Source: Devosia chinhatensis
Lineage (GTDB): Bacteria; Pseudomonadota; Alphaproteobacteria; Rhizobiales; Devosiaceae
Assembly (NCBI RefSeq): GCF_000969445.1
Contig: NZ_JZEY01000054.1
Location: 1,798,001-1,862,000, forward strand
Direction of reading: 5' to 3'
DNA: 64,000 nt
This document shows positions 42,608 through 51,706 of this stretch, piece after piece. The position numbers and the translations under genes were made by a program. The notes under the pieces were generated by a model. That model saw only the letters and a list, made by a program, of their open reading frames with translations. It did no database searches and was not told the origin of the DNA. The first letter of the stretch is position 1, and every line of letters starts with the position of its first letter.

Positions 42608-44205
42608 TGTCGCTCCTTGGTGGTGAGAAAGCGAATCTTGGGCCAGTCCTGCTTGGCCCTGTCCGCCCACCAGGCATTCTGCGCCAGGAACACCGGCGCC
42701 TCGGCGCGATCTTCCGCCATGTTCATCTTCTGGGCGGTGATGAAGCGCTTGAGCTCTTCGGGATCGTCGCTCTCGACCCAGCGCGCCACTTCATATCCCA
42801 GCGATTCGAACGTGATCGGCACGCCATATTCCTTGGCTACCCGCGCCGACAAAACTTCGAGCTGCAATTGGCCCACCACGCCAACGATCCAGTCGGCACC
42901 GACCATGCGCCGGAACACCTGGGTCACGCCCTCCTCGGAGAGGTCGGAAAGCGCCTTGGCCATCTGCTTGGTCTTCATTGCATCGGTCAACCGCACGCGG
43001 CGGATGATTTCCGGCGCGAAGTTCGGAATGCCCGTCACATTGATATTGGCGCCTTCGGTCAATGTATCGCCGACCGATAATGTGCCGTGATTGGGAATGC
43101 CGACGATATCTCCGGCCACGGCCTCTTCGGCCAGCTCGCGATTATTCCCGAAGAAGAACATCGGGTTCGAAACGGCCATGTCCTTGCCCGAACGCACATT
43201 CTTCAGCCGCATGCCGCGCTCGAATGTCCCCGAGCACAGGCGCACGAAGGCAATGCGGTCGCGGTGATTGGCGTCCATATTGGCCTGCACCTTGAACACG
43301 AAGCCCGTTACCTTCTTGTCCGCTGGAGCGATGGGCGCCGGGATGGCCGGCTGCGGCCGCGGCTCCGGGCCCCAGTCGCCCAGCGTGCGCAGCAACTCGG
43401 CCACCGACACGCCCTTGAGCGCCGAGCCGAACAGCACCGGGCTGAGATGACCGGCATGAAACGTGTCGAGATCGAAAGTCGGGAGCATGGCCTGGGCCAT
43501 TTCCAGCGTTTCGAGCGCCGTCATGAAGACCGGGTTTTCGACCAGCGCCTCGACCTCAAGCAGGTCTTCGAGCGCCTCGTACTCGGCGATGATCTTGCCC
43601 TGCGGATTGAGCACGCGCTTTTCGATGAGGTCTATATAACCGCCGAAATCCACGCCTTGCCCGATCGGCCACAGGACCGGCGTCAGGTCCAGCGCCAGCT
43701 TGCCCTGAATTTCGTCGATCAGGTCGAGCGGCGACTGGCCCTCGCGGTCGACCTTGTTGATGAAGGTGATGATCGGAATGTCGCGCAGCCGGCAGACTTC
43801 GAAGAGCTTGAGGGTCTGCGCCTCGATGCCCTTGGCGGCGTCGATCACCATGATCGCGGCGTCCACTGCGGTCAGGGTACGATAGGTGTCCTCGGAGAAG
43901 TCCGAGTGGCCCGGCGTGTCGAGCAGATTGAGGGTCAGCCCGTCATAATCGAAGGTCATCACCGATGAGGTGATGGAAATGCCGCGCTGCTGCTCCATTT
44001 CCATCCAGTCCGAGCGCGTCGAGCGCTGGCCGGCCTTGCCGCGCACGGCACCGGCGGACTGGATCGCGCCCGCGGCCGCCAGCAGGCGTTCGGTCAGCGT
44101 CGTCTTGCCGGCGTCGGGGTGCGAAATGATCGCAAAGGTACGCCGCAGGCGGTATGGTTCGGAAACAGGCCGGGGCGAGACCTCGGCAGCAGAAGCAATG
44201 GACAT
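42604..44205 (-). CDS. prfC: Peptide chain release factor 3
   Basis: The 533-residue translational GTPase RF3 has G1 HPDAGKTT (29-36), G2 region QQRGISITSSV, G3 DTPGHSDF, G4 NKVD, and the RF3-specific C-terminal half (GVVGQLQLEVLSARVAKEYG). RF3 recycles RF1/RF2 after termination. The start is MSIASAAEV. It is coupled to the methyltransferase downstream. Confidence 0.97.
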   Translation of the reverse strand: MSIASAAEVSPRPVSEPYRLRRTFAIISHPDAGKTTLTERLLAAAGAIQSAGAVRGKAGQRSTRSDWMEMEQQRGISITSSVMTFDYDGLTLNLLDTPGHSDFSEDTYRTLTAVDAAIMVIDAAKGIEAQTLKLFEVCRLRDIPIITFINKVDREGQSPLDLIDEIQGKLALDLTPVLWPIGQGVDFGGYIDLIEKRVLNPQGKIIAEYEALEDLLEVEALVENPVFMTALETLEMAQAMLPTFDLDTFHAGHLSPVLFGSALKGVSVAELLRTLGDWGPEPRPQPAIPAPIAPADKKVTGFVFKVQANMDANHRDRIAFVRLCSGTFERGMRLKNVRSGKDMAVSNPMFFFGNNRELAEEAVAGDIVGIPNHGTLSVGDTLTEGANINVTGIPNFAPEIIRRVRLTDAMKTKQMAKALSDLSEEGVTQVFRRMVGADWIVGVVGQLQLEVLSARVAKEYGVPITFESLGYEVARWVESDDPEELKRFITAQKMNMAEDRAEAPVFLAQNAWWADRAKQDWPKIRFLTTKERH

Positions 44206-44317
44206 GGAACGCTGGACTGTTGGGCAACCGCAACCGGCGCGGCGCATCAGAATATCTGGCCGCTATATAGGTGCAGAGCCTTTTTGGGTCAAATGCCGGC
44301 GCCCCGGGGCCGAAGGT

Positions 44318-44707
44318 TCAGTCATCCACGCCGGCCAGCATCCGGGTCACGAAGACCCGCACTTCCTCCACCGCGATTCCCAGATCGTCGATCCGCTCCG
44401 CTCGCAACGGTCGGCCTGCCCGCAGGTCGGCCTCGCAGGCTTTTGCAATGTCGACGATGCCCCAGGCCCCTACCCCCGCTGCCGATCCCTTGATCGAATG
44501 CAGGTTGATGGCAAGGTCGTCGAAGCTGGAAGCCAGCTTGAGCCGGCCGAAATAGGTGGTGAGCGTGGTATCGAAGAGCCGCAGGATTTCCAGCTCGAGA
44601 TTTTCGTCGCCAAGGCATTGCTTGGTCAGATGCACTAGGTCCACCGGTCGCGCCGGTCGGGTCATGCCCTGGGCAACGGGCGTTTCTGCAACGGCTCTCT
44701 GGGCCAT
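44318..44707 (-). CDS. Single-domain Hpt phosphotransfer protein
   Basis: The 129-residue Hpt domain has the phospho-accepting His at H70 in LHSIKGSAAGVGA, within a four-helix bundle pattern. It would relay phosphate between a hybrid kinase and a response regulator. The partners are not in the window. The ATG at 44707 has GGAGA upstream. It is divergent from the giant coiled-coil gene. Confidence 0.88.
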   Translation of the reverse strand: MAQRAVAETPVAQGMTRPARPVDLVHLTKQCLGDENLELEILRLFDTTLTTYFGRLKLASSFDDLAINLHSIKGSAAGVGAWGIVDIAKACEADLRAGRPLRAERIDDLGIAVEEVRVFVTRMLAGVDD

Positions 44708-45064
44708 CGGGCTCTCCAAACCGACGGCGCTGCGACCGTCATCTCCATTTCGGTGTTGAAGACTTTAGGGGCGGCGCGTGAATCAGAGATTAAGCCACAT
44801 CTTCGCCTTGGTTCAGCCGTCCATTCCTTAACGTTTCCACCCGAAAAATTAACCTTTGGGTAAGAAACCGTTCGGTTTGCATAAAATTGAATGTATGAAT
44901 GGGCTTTGAACCAGCGCGCGGCGGCGAGTGGTTGGGGGAACGATGCGGGGCAATTGCATCGAATTGTTCCGAAATGGCTTTGGGCCCGGAAAGGGCTATG
45001 GCGTCATGTCTACTCCCGAAAACCGCCTTGTCGCTGCTATGTCGACGCGAGAGTTGTAAAGAGT
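44708..45064. other. Intergenic region between Hpt gene and giant coiled-coil gene
   Basis: This 357-base divergent promoter region has no convincing gene; an upstream in-frame extension of the large gene to 44891 is open but rich in Trp, Cys and Arg, unlike the protein. It contains a CtrA-like box (44849-44863), an AAACCG-TT-CGGTTT inverted repeat (44865-44878), and AT-rich DNA after it. Confidence 0.6.
44849..44863. promoter_or_regulatory. CtrA-like box upstream of giant coiled-coil gene
   Basis: TTAACCTTTGGGTAA matches TTAA-N7-TTAA at seven of eight bases. It is 200 bases upstream of the chosen start, in the most AT-rich part of the gap. Confidence 0.3.
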
Positions 45065-48000
45065 ATGGCGAAGAATCCGACCCCGCAGAACGATCCGGCC
45101 GCCCTGGCCTTCTCGGCCGTAGAGGACGCTCTCAAGGATTCGGTGTTCAGCCTGGACACGCCTTCCGAAAAGAAATCCGAAAAGAAGGCTGCGGAGCCGG
45201 CGCGTTCGGAGCGGCTGCGTGCTGCTGACAAGATCGCCCAGCAAGCCGGCGCCGTCGCCAATGACGACCGCATTTCGGCGTCAAAGCTGCTCTACGGTCT
45301 GCAGACGCGTTCCTCGTCTGCCCCGACCTGGCTGGCCTTCGTGCTCTCCGTCATCTGGGTTGCCGCCACTGGCGTCGTGGCATGGCTGCGCCTTGGTCCG
45401 CAGATGACCAATTTCAGTGCCTTTGTCGGCACCATCGAGTTTGTCGCCGTACTCGCCATCATGGTCCTTCCGGTCCTGGGCTTTTTTGCGGTCGCCACCC
45501 TGTTCCGTCGCGCCGCCGACCTGCGCAACGCCGCCTCGTCCATCACCCAGGCGGCCATCCGCCTTGCCGAACCTGAAGTGACCGCCGCCGATAAGGTCGC
45601 GTCCGTCGGCCAGGCGGTGCGCCGCGAGGTCAACGCCCTGGGCGATGGCCTGGAGCGGGCCCTGTCGCGCGCTGGCGAGCTCGAAGTGATGATCCACAAC
45701 GAGGTCACCGCCCTCGAGCGCACCTATTCCGACAACGAATCGCGTATGCGCGCCCTCATCGCTGAACTGGCCAGCCAGCGCGAAAGCGTGCTCACCAATA
45801 CCGAGCGCGTGCGCGAAGCGATCACCGAAAGCCATACCGGCCTCGTCTTCGATCTGGACATGATCAGCCAGCGCATTGCCGGCACCATCGTGGAAAGCGG
45901 CGGCAACCTCACCCGCGCTCTCGAAACTGCCGGCAATACGCTCAATAGCGGCTTCAGCGAGCGCGCCGACAGCTTTGTCGGTCTTGTTGAAAATCGCACC
46001 ACCGATTTCCTCGGCGCTCTAGACCAGCGCTCCGACCGCCTCTCGCTGGGCTTTGACGAGCAGACTGCCGCCATGGAGCGTGCCCTTGACGCGCGTTCCG
46101 CCCAGCTCAATTCGGGCATCGAAGACCGCATTGCCATTCTCAATGATGCGCTGGACGCCCATGCCTCGGGCATCGCCTCCGCCATCGACGCCCGCACCCA
46201 GCAGATCGCCGATCGCACAGATGCGGCCACGGCCAGTTTCGAAGATCGGTCGCGTACCATTGCCGGCCTCATCGAGGCGCGCACGGGCGAACTGGCCTCG
46301 GCCCTCGATGACCGCACCAATACGCTGGCCAATCTTCTGACCGATGGCGGCTCTTCCCTGCTCGACCAGCTGCGCAGCCGCGGCGACGAAGTCAGCGCCG
46401 CCCTCGCCGAGATCGGCGCCCGCGTCTCCGGTGACATTTCCGGTCGCGCCACCGAGGCCGAATTGCTGCTCGCGACCATGACGCGCCAGCTCGATGAATC
46501 GGTCTCCATTCAGCTCAATGCGCTCGATAGTCGCCTCCAATCGGCGATCATCGAGATCAACGGCGCCTTGGACGAAACCTCGGAACGCGCCCGCCTGACG
46601 CTCTCGACCGCCGGCCAGGATTCACTTGGTCTGTTCGACACCCGCCTGACAGAAATCACCGGCCTGCTCGACGAAAAGCTGCATGCCCTCGACAATGTCA
46701 TCGGCGACAAGGGCGAAAACCTGATCTCGCGCCTTGACCAGCAGGGCACGAGCTTTGCCGCCCGCGCCAATGTGCTCGAAATGGCGCTTAATGAAGAATC
46801 GGGGCGCTTCAACGACATCGTCTCCGAGCGGACCCGCGAATTGAGCGAGGTGCTTGGCGCCAAGACCAAGTCGGTCTCCGAGACCATCGGCAACCGCACG
46901 CGCGAAATTGCCGAGACGCTCGACAGCCGCGCCGGCCAGCTCGCCGAAACCTTCGACAGCCGCGCCGGGCACATCGACGAAATTCTGGCCGCCCGTGCCA
47001 GCCAGGTCACCGAGGCCATTGGCATCCGCACCACCGAGCTGGACGAGACCCTGGCCGCCCGCGCCTCGGAAATCGCCGCCTCCATCGCCATTCGTACCGA
47101 TGAATTGCAGCAGACCCTGGGTGCCCAGACTGCCGGTATCGCCGAAACCCTCGAAACGCGGTCTGCCGAGCTGCAGCAGGCGCTTGCGGGCCAGGCCAGC
47201 CAGATGAACGAAGCCATCCGCATCCGGTCCCAGGAGCTGGGACAGACGCTCGGCACCGGCACCCAGGCCTTCGACCAGGCTATTGCCGGTCGCACGCAGC
47301 GCCTCGCCGACACGCTCTCCGAGCGCACCAATGCGCTTTCGCTCGAGCTGGAAACCCGGACCAACGACCTGTACGGCCAGATCGACGAGCGCACCGGCAC
47401 CCTTGTCAGCCGCCTCGAAGAACGCTCGCAGGAAATCTCCGGCGCACTCGATAGCCGTACCGACGCCCTCGCCGGCATGCTGGCGAGCCGCACCGATGCC
47501 CTTTCCTCTGCCATCGAGAGCCGCACCGAGGCTCTTTCCGGTGCCATCGAGAGCCGCAGCCAGCATCTGTCCGGTGTTCTGGAAACCCGCGGCCAGGAAC
47601 TGGCCAATGTTCTCGACACGCGCAGCCAGGAATTGTCGGGCGTCCTCGACACCCGCACCCAGGAACTGGCCGGGGCCGTGCAGAACCGCACTCAGCTCCT
47701 GTCCGAAGCGCTTGCCGGGCGTACCCAGGCCCTGTCCGATACGCTGGCCACGCACACCACGTCGATCGGCGAGACCATCGGACTGCATACGGCCGAGCTG
47801 GCCGAGACGCTCGAACAGCAAAGTGCCCGCGCCCGCGACAATATCGATGGCTCGCTGCGCCAGGTCACCAGCACCATGCAGGCGCGTCTCGATGAAATGT
47901 CCACAGTCGTCTCGGGCAAGGTTGCAGAGGTCAATACCAGCCTCGGCGACGGGCTCGACACGGCCATTGTCCGCATTTCCGACGCCGAGAAGGGTATTGC

Positions 48001-50548
48001 CGCCAGCATCGAGCAGGCCAGCCAGAGCGTGGGCGAAAGTGCGCGCCAGGCCGCAGCCCTCATCGAGAGCGGAGTGACCTCGGCCCGCAACGCCATTGCC
48101 GAAATGGTCGATCAGCGCCTGGGCACCCTGCCCGAGGCAATCACCGCCCGCGCCGACATCACTGCCGAGCGCCTGGCCGCCCTCAACGCCTCGATCAGCA
48201 CCTCGATCACCCAGTCCATGACCGACCTCGAAGCCGGCGCCGACCGCATCGAGGAAACCATTGCCACGCGCATAACCGCTGCCGCATCGGCTATTTCCGA
48301 CAATGTCGAATCCACCGCGACCCGCATGGATTCGGCTGTCCGCGACGCGCTCGACCAGATCCGTCTTGCGGCCGCCAATATCGACCAGATCGTCTCGGTC
48401 AAGGCCGTGGGTGCCGTCGATGCTATCGAAGGGCGCCTCAGCGACATCAACCGGACCGTCGAGGAAAAGACCTCTCACTTCTCGGAACTCGTCACGACCC
48501 GTTCAGCCGAGTTGCAGAATGCCCTGGCCAGCCACGGTAACCTGCTGCGCGACGCCCTTGCCGAAAATGCCCATGAAGCCGAGCAGATCATGTCTGTCTC
48601 GACCACGCGCATTCTCAGCGACGTCACCAACGCCCTCAACAAGCTCAACGATTCCAACCTGCTGCTGCAGCGCGTTCTCGATGCCTCCACGGCCAACCTG
48701 GCGAGCCTCGAAACCAGCGTCGCCCAGCAGACTCAGAGCTATTCGACCACCATGCGCGAAGCCATGGGCCAGACCGAACAGGCCGGCGCAATGGTCACCC
48801 AGCATGTGGGCGCCCTGCAGAACACCATCCGCAGCATGGTGGACGAGTTCTCCTCCATTCTCGGCCGCCTCGACGCCGAAGCTGTCGGCCTCACCCAGGC
48901 CTCGCAGGCCTTGGAAACCAGCAGCAGCACCGCGCTCGACAATCTCGAGGATCGTCGTGGCGCCATGGATGCCCTGGCCCAGAGCTTTGCGGCCCGCGCC
49001 GACGATATCGACGGTCGCATGCGTCTGTTCGCCCAGACCATCGCCGATACGGTCAACGATACAGAGCGTCGCCTGATCTCGGCCCGCCGCGCCATGGACG
49101 ACGCCCTCCAGGCCACGTCCCATTCCGTGCACGACGTTCTCGAGCAGACAACGACCACGCTTACCGAGGCACTGGAAAGCAATACGAGCAGCGTCAACAA
49201 CGCCCTCTACAGCACCAGCGAGCGCTTCAACTCGCACCTCAACAGCAGCGTTTCGCAGATGGACTCTGCCGTCCAGCGCGCTGCCGAGGCCGCCGCTGCA
49301 GCGCTCAACCAGACGACGAGCTCGATCCGGTTCGCCCTTTCGGACCAGACCGATCACGTTAATTCCGCGCTTGAGGAAAATGCCGCCAAGGTCAGCGACG
49401 TTCTCACCTCGACGGCCAGTTCCGTCACCGACGTGCTCACCACCACCACCAGCAGCCTGGCCGACACCATCTCGGACTCGACCAATTCGGTGCGCAGCGC
49501 CATTGCATCCAATACCGGCCACCTGCGCCGCGCCCTCGACGAAACCTCCGACGAAGTCACCGGCAAGCTGGGTGAATTCCACTCGGTTGCCGATACCGAG
49601 GGCCGCCGCGCCAGCTCTGCCCTGCAGGAAGCCCAGCAGCGCATGGTCGAGGAAATGCAGCGCGCCATCGAGGATGCCACCAAGCGCTTCGCCGAGACGG
49701 CCCGCTCGATGCGCGACACGGCGCGCGAAGTCGGCGGCGAGCTCGAAGCCACCCGCGCCGAGCTGGCCCGCGGCGTCAACGAGCTGCCGGAGGAAACCCG
49801 TGCCAGCGCCGCCGCAATGCGCCGCGTCGTGGCCGAGCAGATCGAGGCGCTGAGCGAGCTCAACGCCATCGTGCGTGCCCAGCCCGCCAGCCACGACCTC
49901 ATCGACCGCCGCTCGCCGCAGCGTGCGCCGCGCCAAGCTGAACCGCAGCCGTCTTACCAGCCGCCGCGCCAGCAGGTCGAAGCCCCGCGCGAAACCTATC
50001 GCGCCGAGCCGGCCCGTCAGGTTCTGGTCGATCCGATCCGCAGCGCCCCGGCTCCGCAGCCGGCACCTGCACCTGCACCCGCATCGGCCCCTGCCCCCGC
50101 TCCTGCCGCAGCTCCCACCGCTCAGCAACAGCCCGAGGCCGAGGGCGGCTGGCTTCGCGACGTGTTGCGCAATGCCTCCGCCAAGCAGCAGGCCGGTAAC
50201 ACAGCACCCCAAACCGGCCTCTCCGGTCTCAGCGAGGAAATCGTGCGGGCCATCGATGACGGCGCCCTCGCCGATGCCTGGTCCCGATACCAGTCCGGCG
50301 AGTCCAACGTCTTTACCCGCAGGATCTATTCGCTGACCGGCCAGGGCACCTATGACGAGGTCCGTCGCCGCATGCAGCGCGACGCCGATTTCGCCCGTAC
50401 GGCCCAGGCCTACATGAGCGAGTTCGAGCAGCTGCTCAAGCGCGCCGCCGCCGGGCCCAATCCGTCGGGCGAGACCCGCGATTACCTGCTGTCCGATCGC
50501 GGCAAGGTCTATACCACCCTCGCCCATGCCAGCGGCCGCCTCAGCTGA
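45065..50548 (+). CDS. Giant membrane-anchored coiled-coil protein, Growth Pole Ring (GPR/RgsE)-like
   Basis: The 1827-residue protein has a charged cytoplasmic N-terminus (1-85), two membrane helices (about 88-108 and 124-147), then about 1500 residues of predicted alpha-helical repeats. Residues 588-912 contain 30 consecutive 11-residue units without a gap (pattern xRTxxLxxxLx, e.g. ESRTEALSGAI), as in apolipoprotein-like coiled coils. A Pro/Ala-rich linker (about 1615-1690) precedes a conserved globular C-terminus (LSGLSEEIVRAIDDGALADA, then SRYQSGESNVFTRRIYSLTG). Size, two N-terminal helices and apolipoprotein-like repeats match GPR of Agrobacterium and RgsE of Sinorhizobium, which organise the growing pole. 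Homology is inferred from architecture. Confidence 0.82.
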   Translation: MAKNPTPQNDPAALAFSAVEDALKDSVFSLDTPSEKKSEKKAAEPARSERLRAADKIAQQAGAVANDDRISASKLLYGLQTRSSSAPTWLAFVLSVIWVAATGVVAWLRLGPQMTNFSAFVGTIEFVAVLAIMVLPVLGFFAVATLFRRAADLRNAASSITQAAIRLAEPEVTAADKVASVGQAVRREVNALGDGLERALSRAGELEVMIHNEVTALERTYSDNESRMRALIAELASQRESVLTNTERVREAITESHTGLVFDLDMISQRIAGTIVESGGNLTRALETAGNTLNSGFSERADSFVGLVENRTTDFLGALDQRSDRLSLGFDEQTAAMERALDARSAQLNSGIEDRIAILNDALDAHASGIASAIDARTQQIADRTDAATASFEDRSRTIAGLIEARTGELASALDDRTNTLANLLTDGGSSLLDQLRSRGDEVSAALAEIGARVSGDISGRATEAELLLATMTRQLDESVSIQLNALDSRLQSAIIEINGALDETSERARLTLSTAGQDSLGLFDTRLTEITGLLDEKLHALDNVIGDKGENLISRLDQQGTSFAARANVLEMALNEESGRFNDIVSERTRELSEVLGAKTKSVSETIGNRTREIAETLDSRAGQLAETFDSRAGHIDEILAARASQVTEAIGIRTTELDETLAARASEIAASIAIRTDELQQTLGAQTAGIAETLETRSAELQQALAGQASQMNEAIRIRSQELGQTLGTGTQAFDQAIAGRTQRLADTLSERTNALSLELETRTNDLYGQIDERTGTLVSRLEERSQEISGALDSRTDALAGMLASRTDALSSAIESRTEALSGAIESRSQHLSGVLETRGQELANVLDTRSQELSGVLDTRTQELAGAVQNRTQLLSEALAGRTQALSDTLATHTTSIGETIGLHTAELAETLEQQSARARDNIDGSLRQVTSTMQARLDEMSTVVSGKVAEVNTSLGDGLDTAIVRISDAEKGIAASIEQASQSVGESARQAAALIESGVTSARNAIAEMVDQRLGTLPEAITARADITAERLAALNASISTSITQSMTDLEAGADRIEETIATRITAAASAISDNVESTATRMDSAVRDALDQIRLAAANIDQIVSVKAVGAVDAIEGRLSDINRTVEEKTSHFSELVTTRSAELQNALASHGNLLRDALAENAHEAEQIMSVSTTRILSDVTNALNKLNDSNLLLQRVLDASTANLASLETSVAQQTQSYSTTMREAMGQTEQAGAMVTQHVGALQNTIRSMVDEFSSILGRLDAEAVGLTQASQALETSSSTALDNLEDRRGAMDALAQSFAARADDIDGRMRLFAQTIADTVNDTERRLISARRAMDDALQATSHSVHDVLEQTTTTLTEALESNTSSVNNALYSTSERFNSHLNSSVSQMDSAVQRAAEAAAAALNQTTSSIRFALSDQTDHVNSALEENAAKVSDVLTSTASSVTDVLTTTTSSLADTISDSTNSVRSAIASNTGHLRRALDETSDEVTGKLGEFHSVADTEGRRASSALQEAQQRMVEEMQRAIEDATKRFAETARSMRDTAREVGGELEATRAELARGVNELPEETRASAAAMRRVVAEQIEALSELNAIVRAQPASHDLIDRRSPQRAPRQAEPQPSYQPPRQQVEAPRETYRAEPARQVLVDPIRSAPAPQPAPAPAPASAPAPAPAAAPTAQQQPEAEGGWLRDVLRNASAKQQAGNTAPQTGLSGLSEEIVRAIDDGALADAWSRYQSGESNVFTRRIYSLTGQGTYDEVRRRMQRDADFARTAQAYMSEFEQLLKRAAAGPNPSGETRDYLLSDRGKVYTTLAHASGRLS
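46826..47800 (+). repeat. Thirty in-frame 33-base (11-residue) repeat units
   Basis: Within the giant gene, the first ERTREL and the last HTAEL lie exactly 29 x 33 bases apart with no insertion or deletion. Neighbouring units near 47510-47560 are almost identical at DNA level (GCCATCGAGAGCCGCA repeated), suggesting recent expansion by unequal crossing over. Confidence 0.85.
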
Positions 50549-50571
50549 TCGCGCGAGATCCGAAAAAGGAC

Positions 50572-50599
50572 GAAGGCCCCGGAGCAATCCGGGGCCTTC
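50572..50599. terminator. Terminator after giant coiled-coil gene
   Basis: GAAGGCCCCGGA and TCCGGGGCCTTC form a perfect 12-base stem with a GCAA loop, followed by TTCTT. It serves the giant gene and the convergent AraC gene. Confidence 0.9.
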
Positions 50600-50630
50600 T
50601 TCTTGGGCGGTTACACCACGTGCGCCATGC

Positions 50631-51545
50631 CTAGCGGATATTGTCGCGCCGCATCTGGTTGGGCGTCATGCCATAGGCGCGGCGGAAATGATCGTAGAAC
50701 TGGGTCTGCGAGCCGAACCCGGCCTGGAAGGCGATATTGGCGACCGATTGATTGCCGTCGAACAGCAGCGATCGCGCCCGGATCAGCCGCATGCGCACCA
50801 CGAATTTCTGGATCGAGATATGCATGACCTTGGAAAACAGATCTGCGGCATAATTGGGGTGCAGGTCCACAACTTCGGCAATGTCCTGCGCCGTCAGCGG
50901 ATCGGCAATGTTCTCCACGATATGGCGCACCATGCGCACCACATAGCGCACCGGCGTTGCGCTGCGCGTCCGCGTTCCCGACTTCTCCAGCCATGCCGGC
51001 AGCAATGTTTCCCAGCCGATGATTGCCGCGCGCCGGAACATGGAGCCGATTTCGGTACGCGCCAGATCGGTGCGCAGAGAATTGCCGCTGCGGTAATCGG
51101 CGTGCCAGCGCTCGAGCGTTTCCAGCCCCACGCATTCGGGCGAGAGCTGGATGACCCCTCCCCCCATCAGCGTTTCGGTCAGCCGGCCCAGCTGTGACAT
51201 TTCGAGAAACGAATCCATGGGCAGGTAGATGTTGAGCTGTCGCCCCTCGCCAACTGCATCCAGATTGACCGTCTGGTGCGGAATGCCGGCCCAGAAGGCG
51301 ATCAGCCGGTTGGGCCCCACGCTCACCCCGCCGCCGTCGAACACGTAGTCCATACGGCCCTGGGTCAGCCAGTTGAACTCGATATGCCCATGGGTGTGGG
51401 GTTGCGCCATGATCTGGGGCGGAAAGATGCGGATGCCGAACCGCCCGAAGGCTTTCCCCGACGCATAAAAGCTTCGGTCGGGCCGCGGCGTGGGGCGCGG
51501 CGCCCGCTTTTCGGTCACGCTGATGCGCTCGCCATCCTCAATCAT
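50631..51545 (-). CDS. AraC-family regulator, MelR/AgpT-like
   Basis: The 304-residue activator has an N-terminal cupin-like sugar-binding half (PHTHGHIEFNWLTQGRMDYV, then RLIAFWAGIPHQTVN) that follows the E. coli MelR pattern, including FWA.xPHQ, and a C-terminal double helix-turn-helix (NYAADLFSKVMHISIQKFVV, then SVANIAFQAGFGSQTQFYDH). MelR responds to melibiose. S. meliloti AgpT is an AraC activator of a peptide-type alpha-galactoside transporter. It is divergent from the ABC transporter operon and probably activates it from the 161-base shared gap. Confidence 0.88.
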   Translation of the reverse strand: MIEDGERISVTEKRAPRPTPRPDRSFYASGKAFGRFGIRIFPPQIMAQPHTHGHIEFNWLTQGRMDYVFDGGGVSVGPNRLIAFWAGIPHQTVNLDAVGEGRQLNIYLPMDSFLEMSQLGRLTETLMGGGVIQLSPECVGLETLERWHADYRSGNSLRTDLARTEIGSMFRRAAIIGWETLLPAWLEKSGTRTRSATPVRYVVRMVRHIVENIADPLTAQDIAEVVDLHPNYAADLFSKVMHISIQKFVVRMRLIRARSLLFDGNQSVANIAFQAGFGSQTQFYDHFRRAYGMTPNQMRRDNIR

Positions 51546-51706
51546 ACTTTTCCGTCATTTCTTTGAATCCCGGAAGAAGTCTCTACTATTTCGGATTGTT
51601 TCGACACTGGCAAGCGCTAGGCTTTCCCTCATGCACGGGGTCAAGGCCGGAGGAGTGAGCGGCCCGCATTCTGCATTTGCAGCCCCGGCAAAAATGGGAG
51701 GTTCCT

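Noticed and set aside
46826-47800. CRISPR-like periodic repeat
   Set aside because: The 33-base periodicity is in frame and encodes a regular 11-residue protein pattern; there are no variable spacers.
46622-50587. Long leftward open frames (up to 694 codons) antisense to the giant coiled-coil gene
   Set aside because: They are shadows of a GC-rich repetitive gene: compositionally biased, no ribosome binding site, and no recognisable domain.
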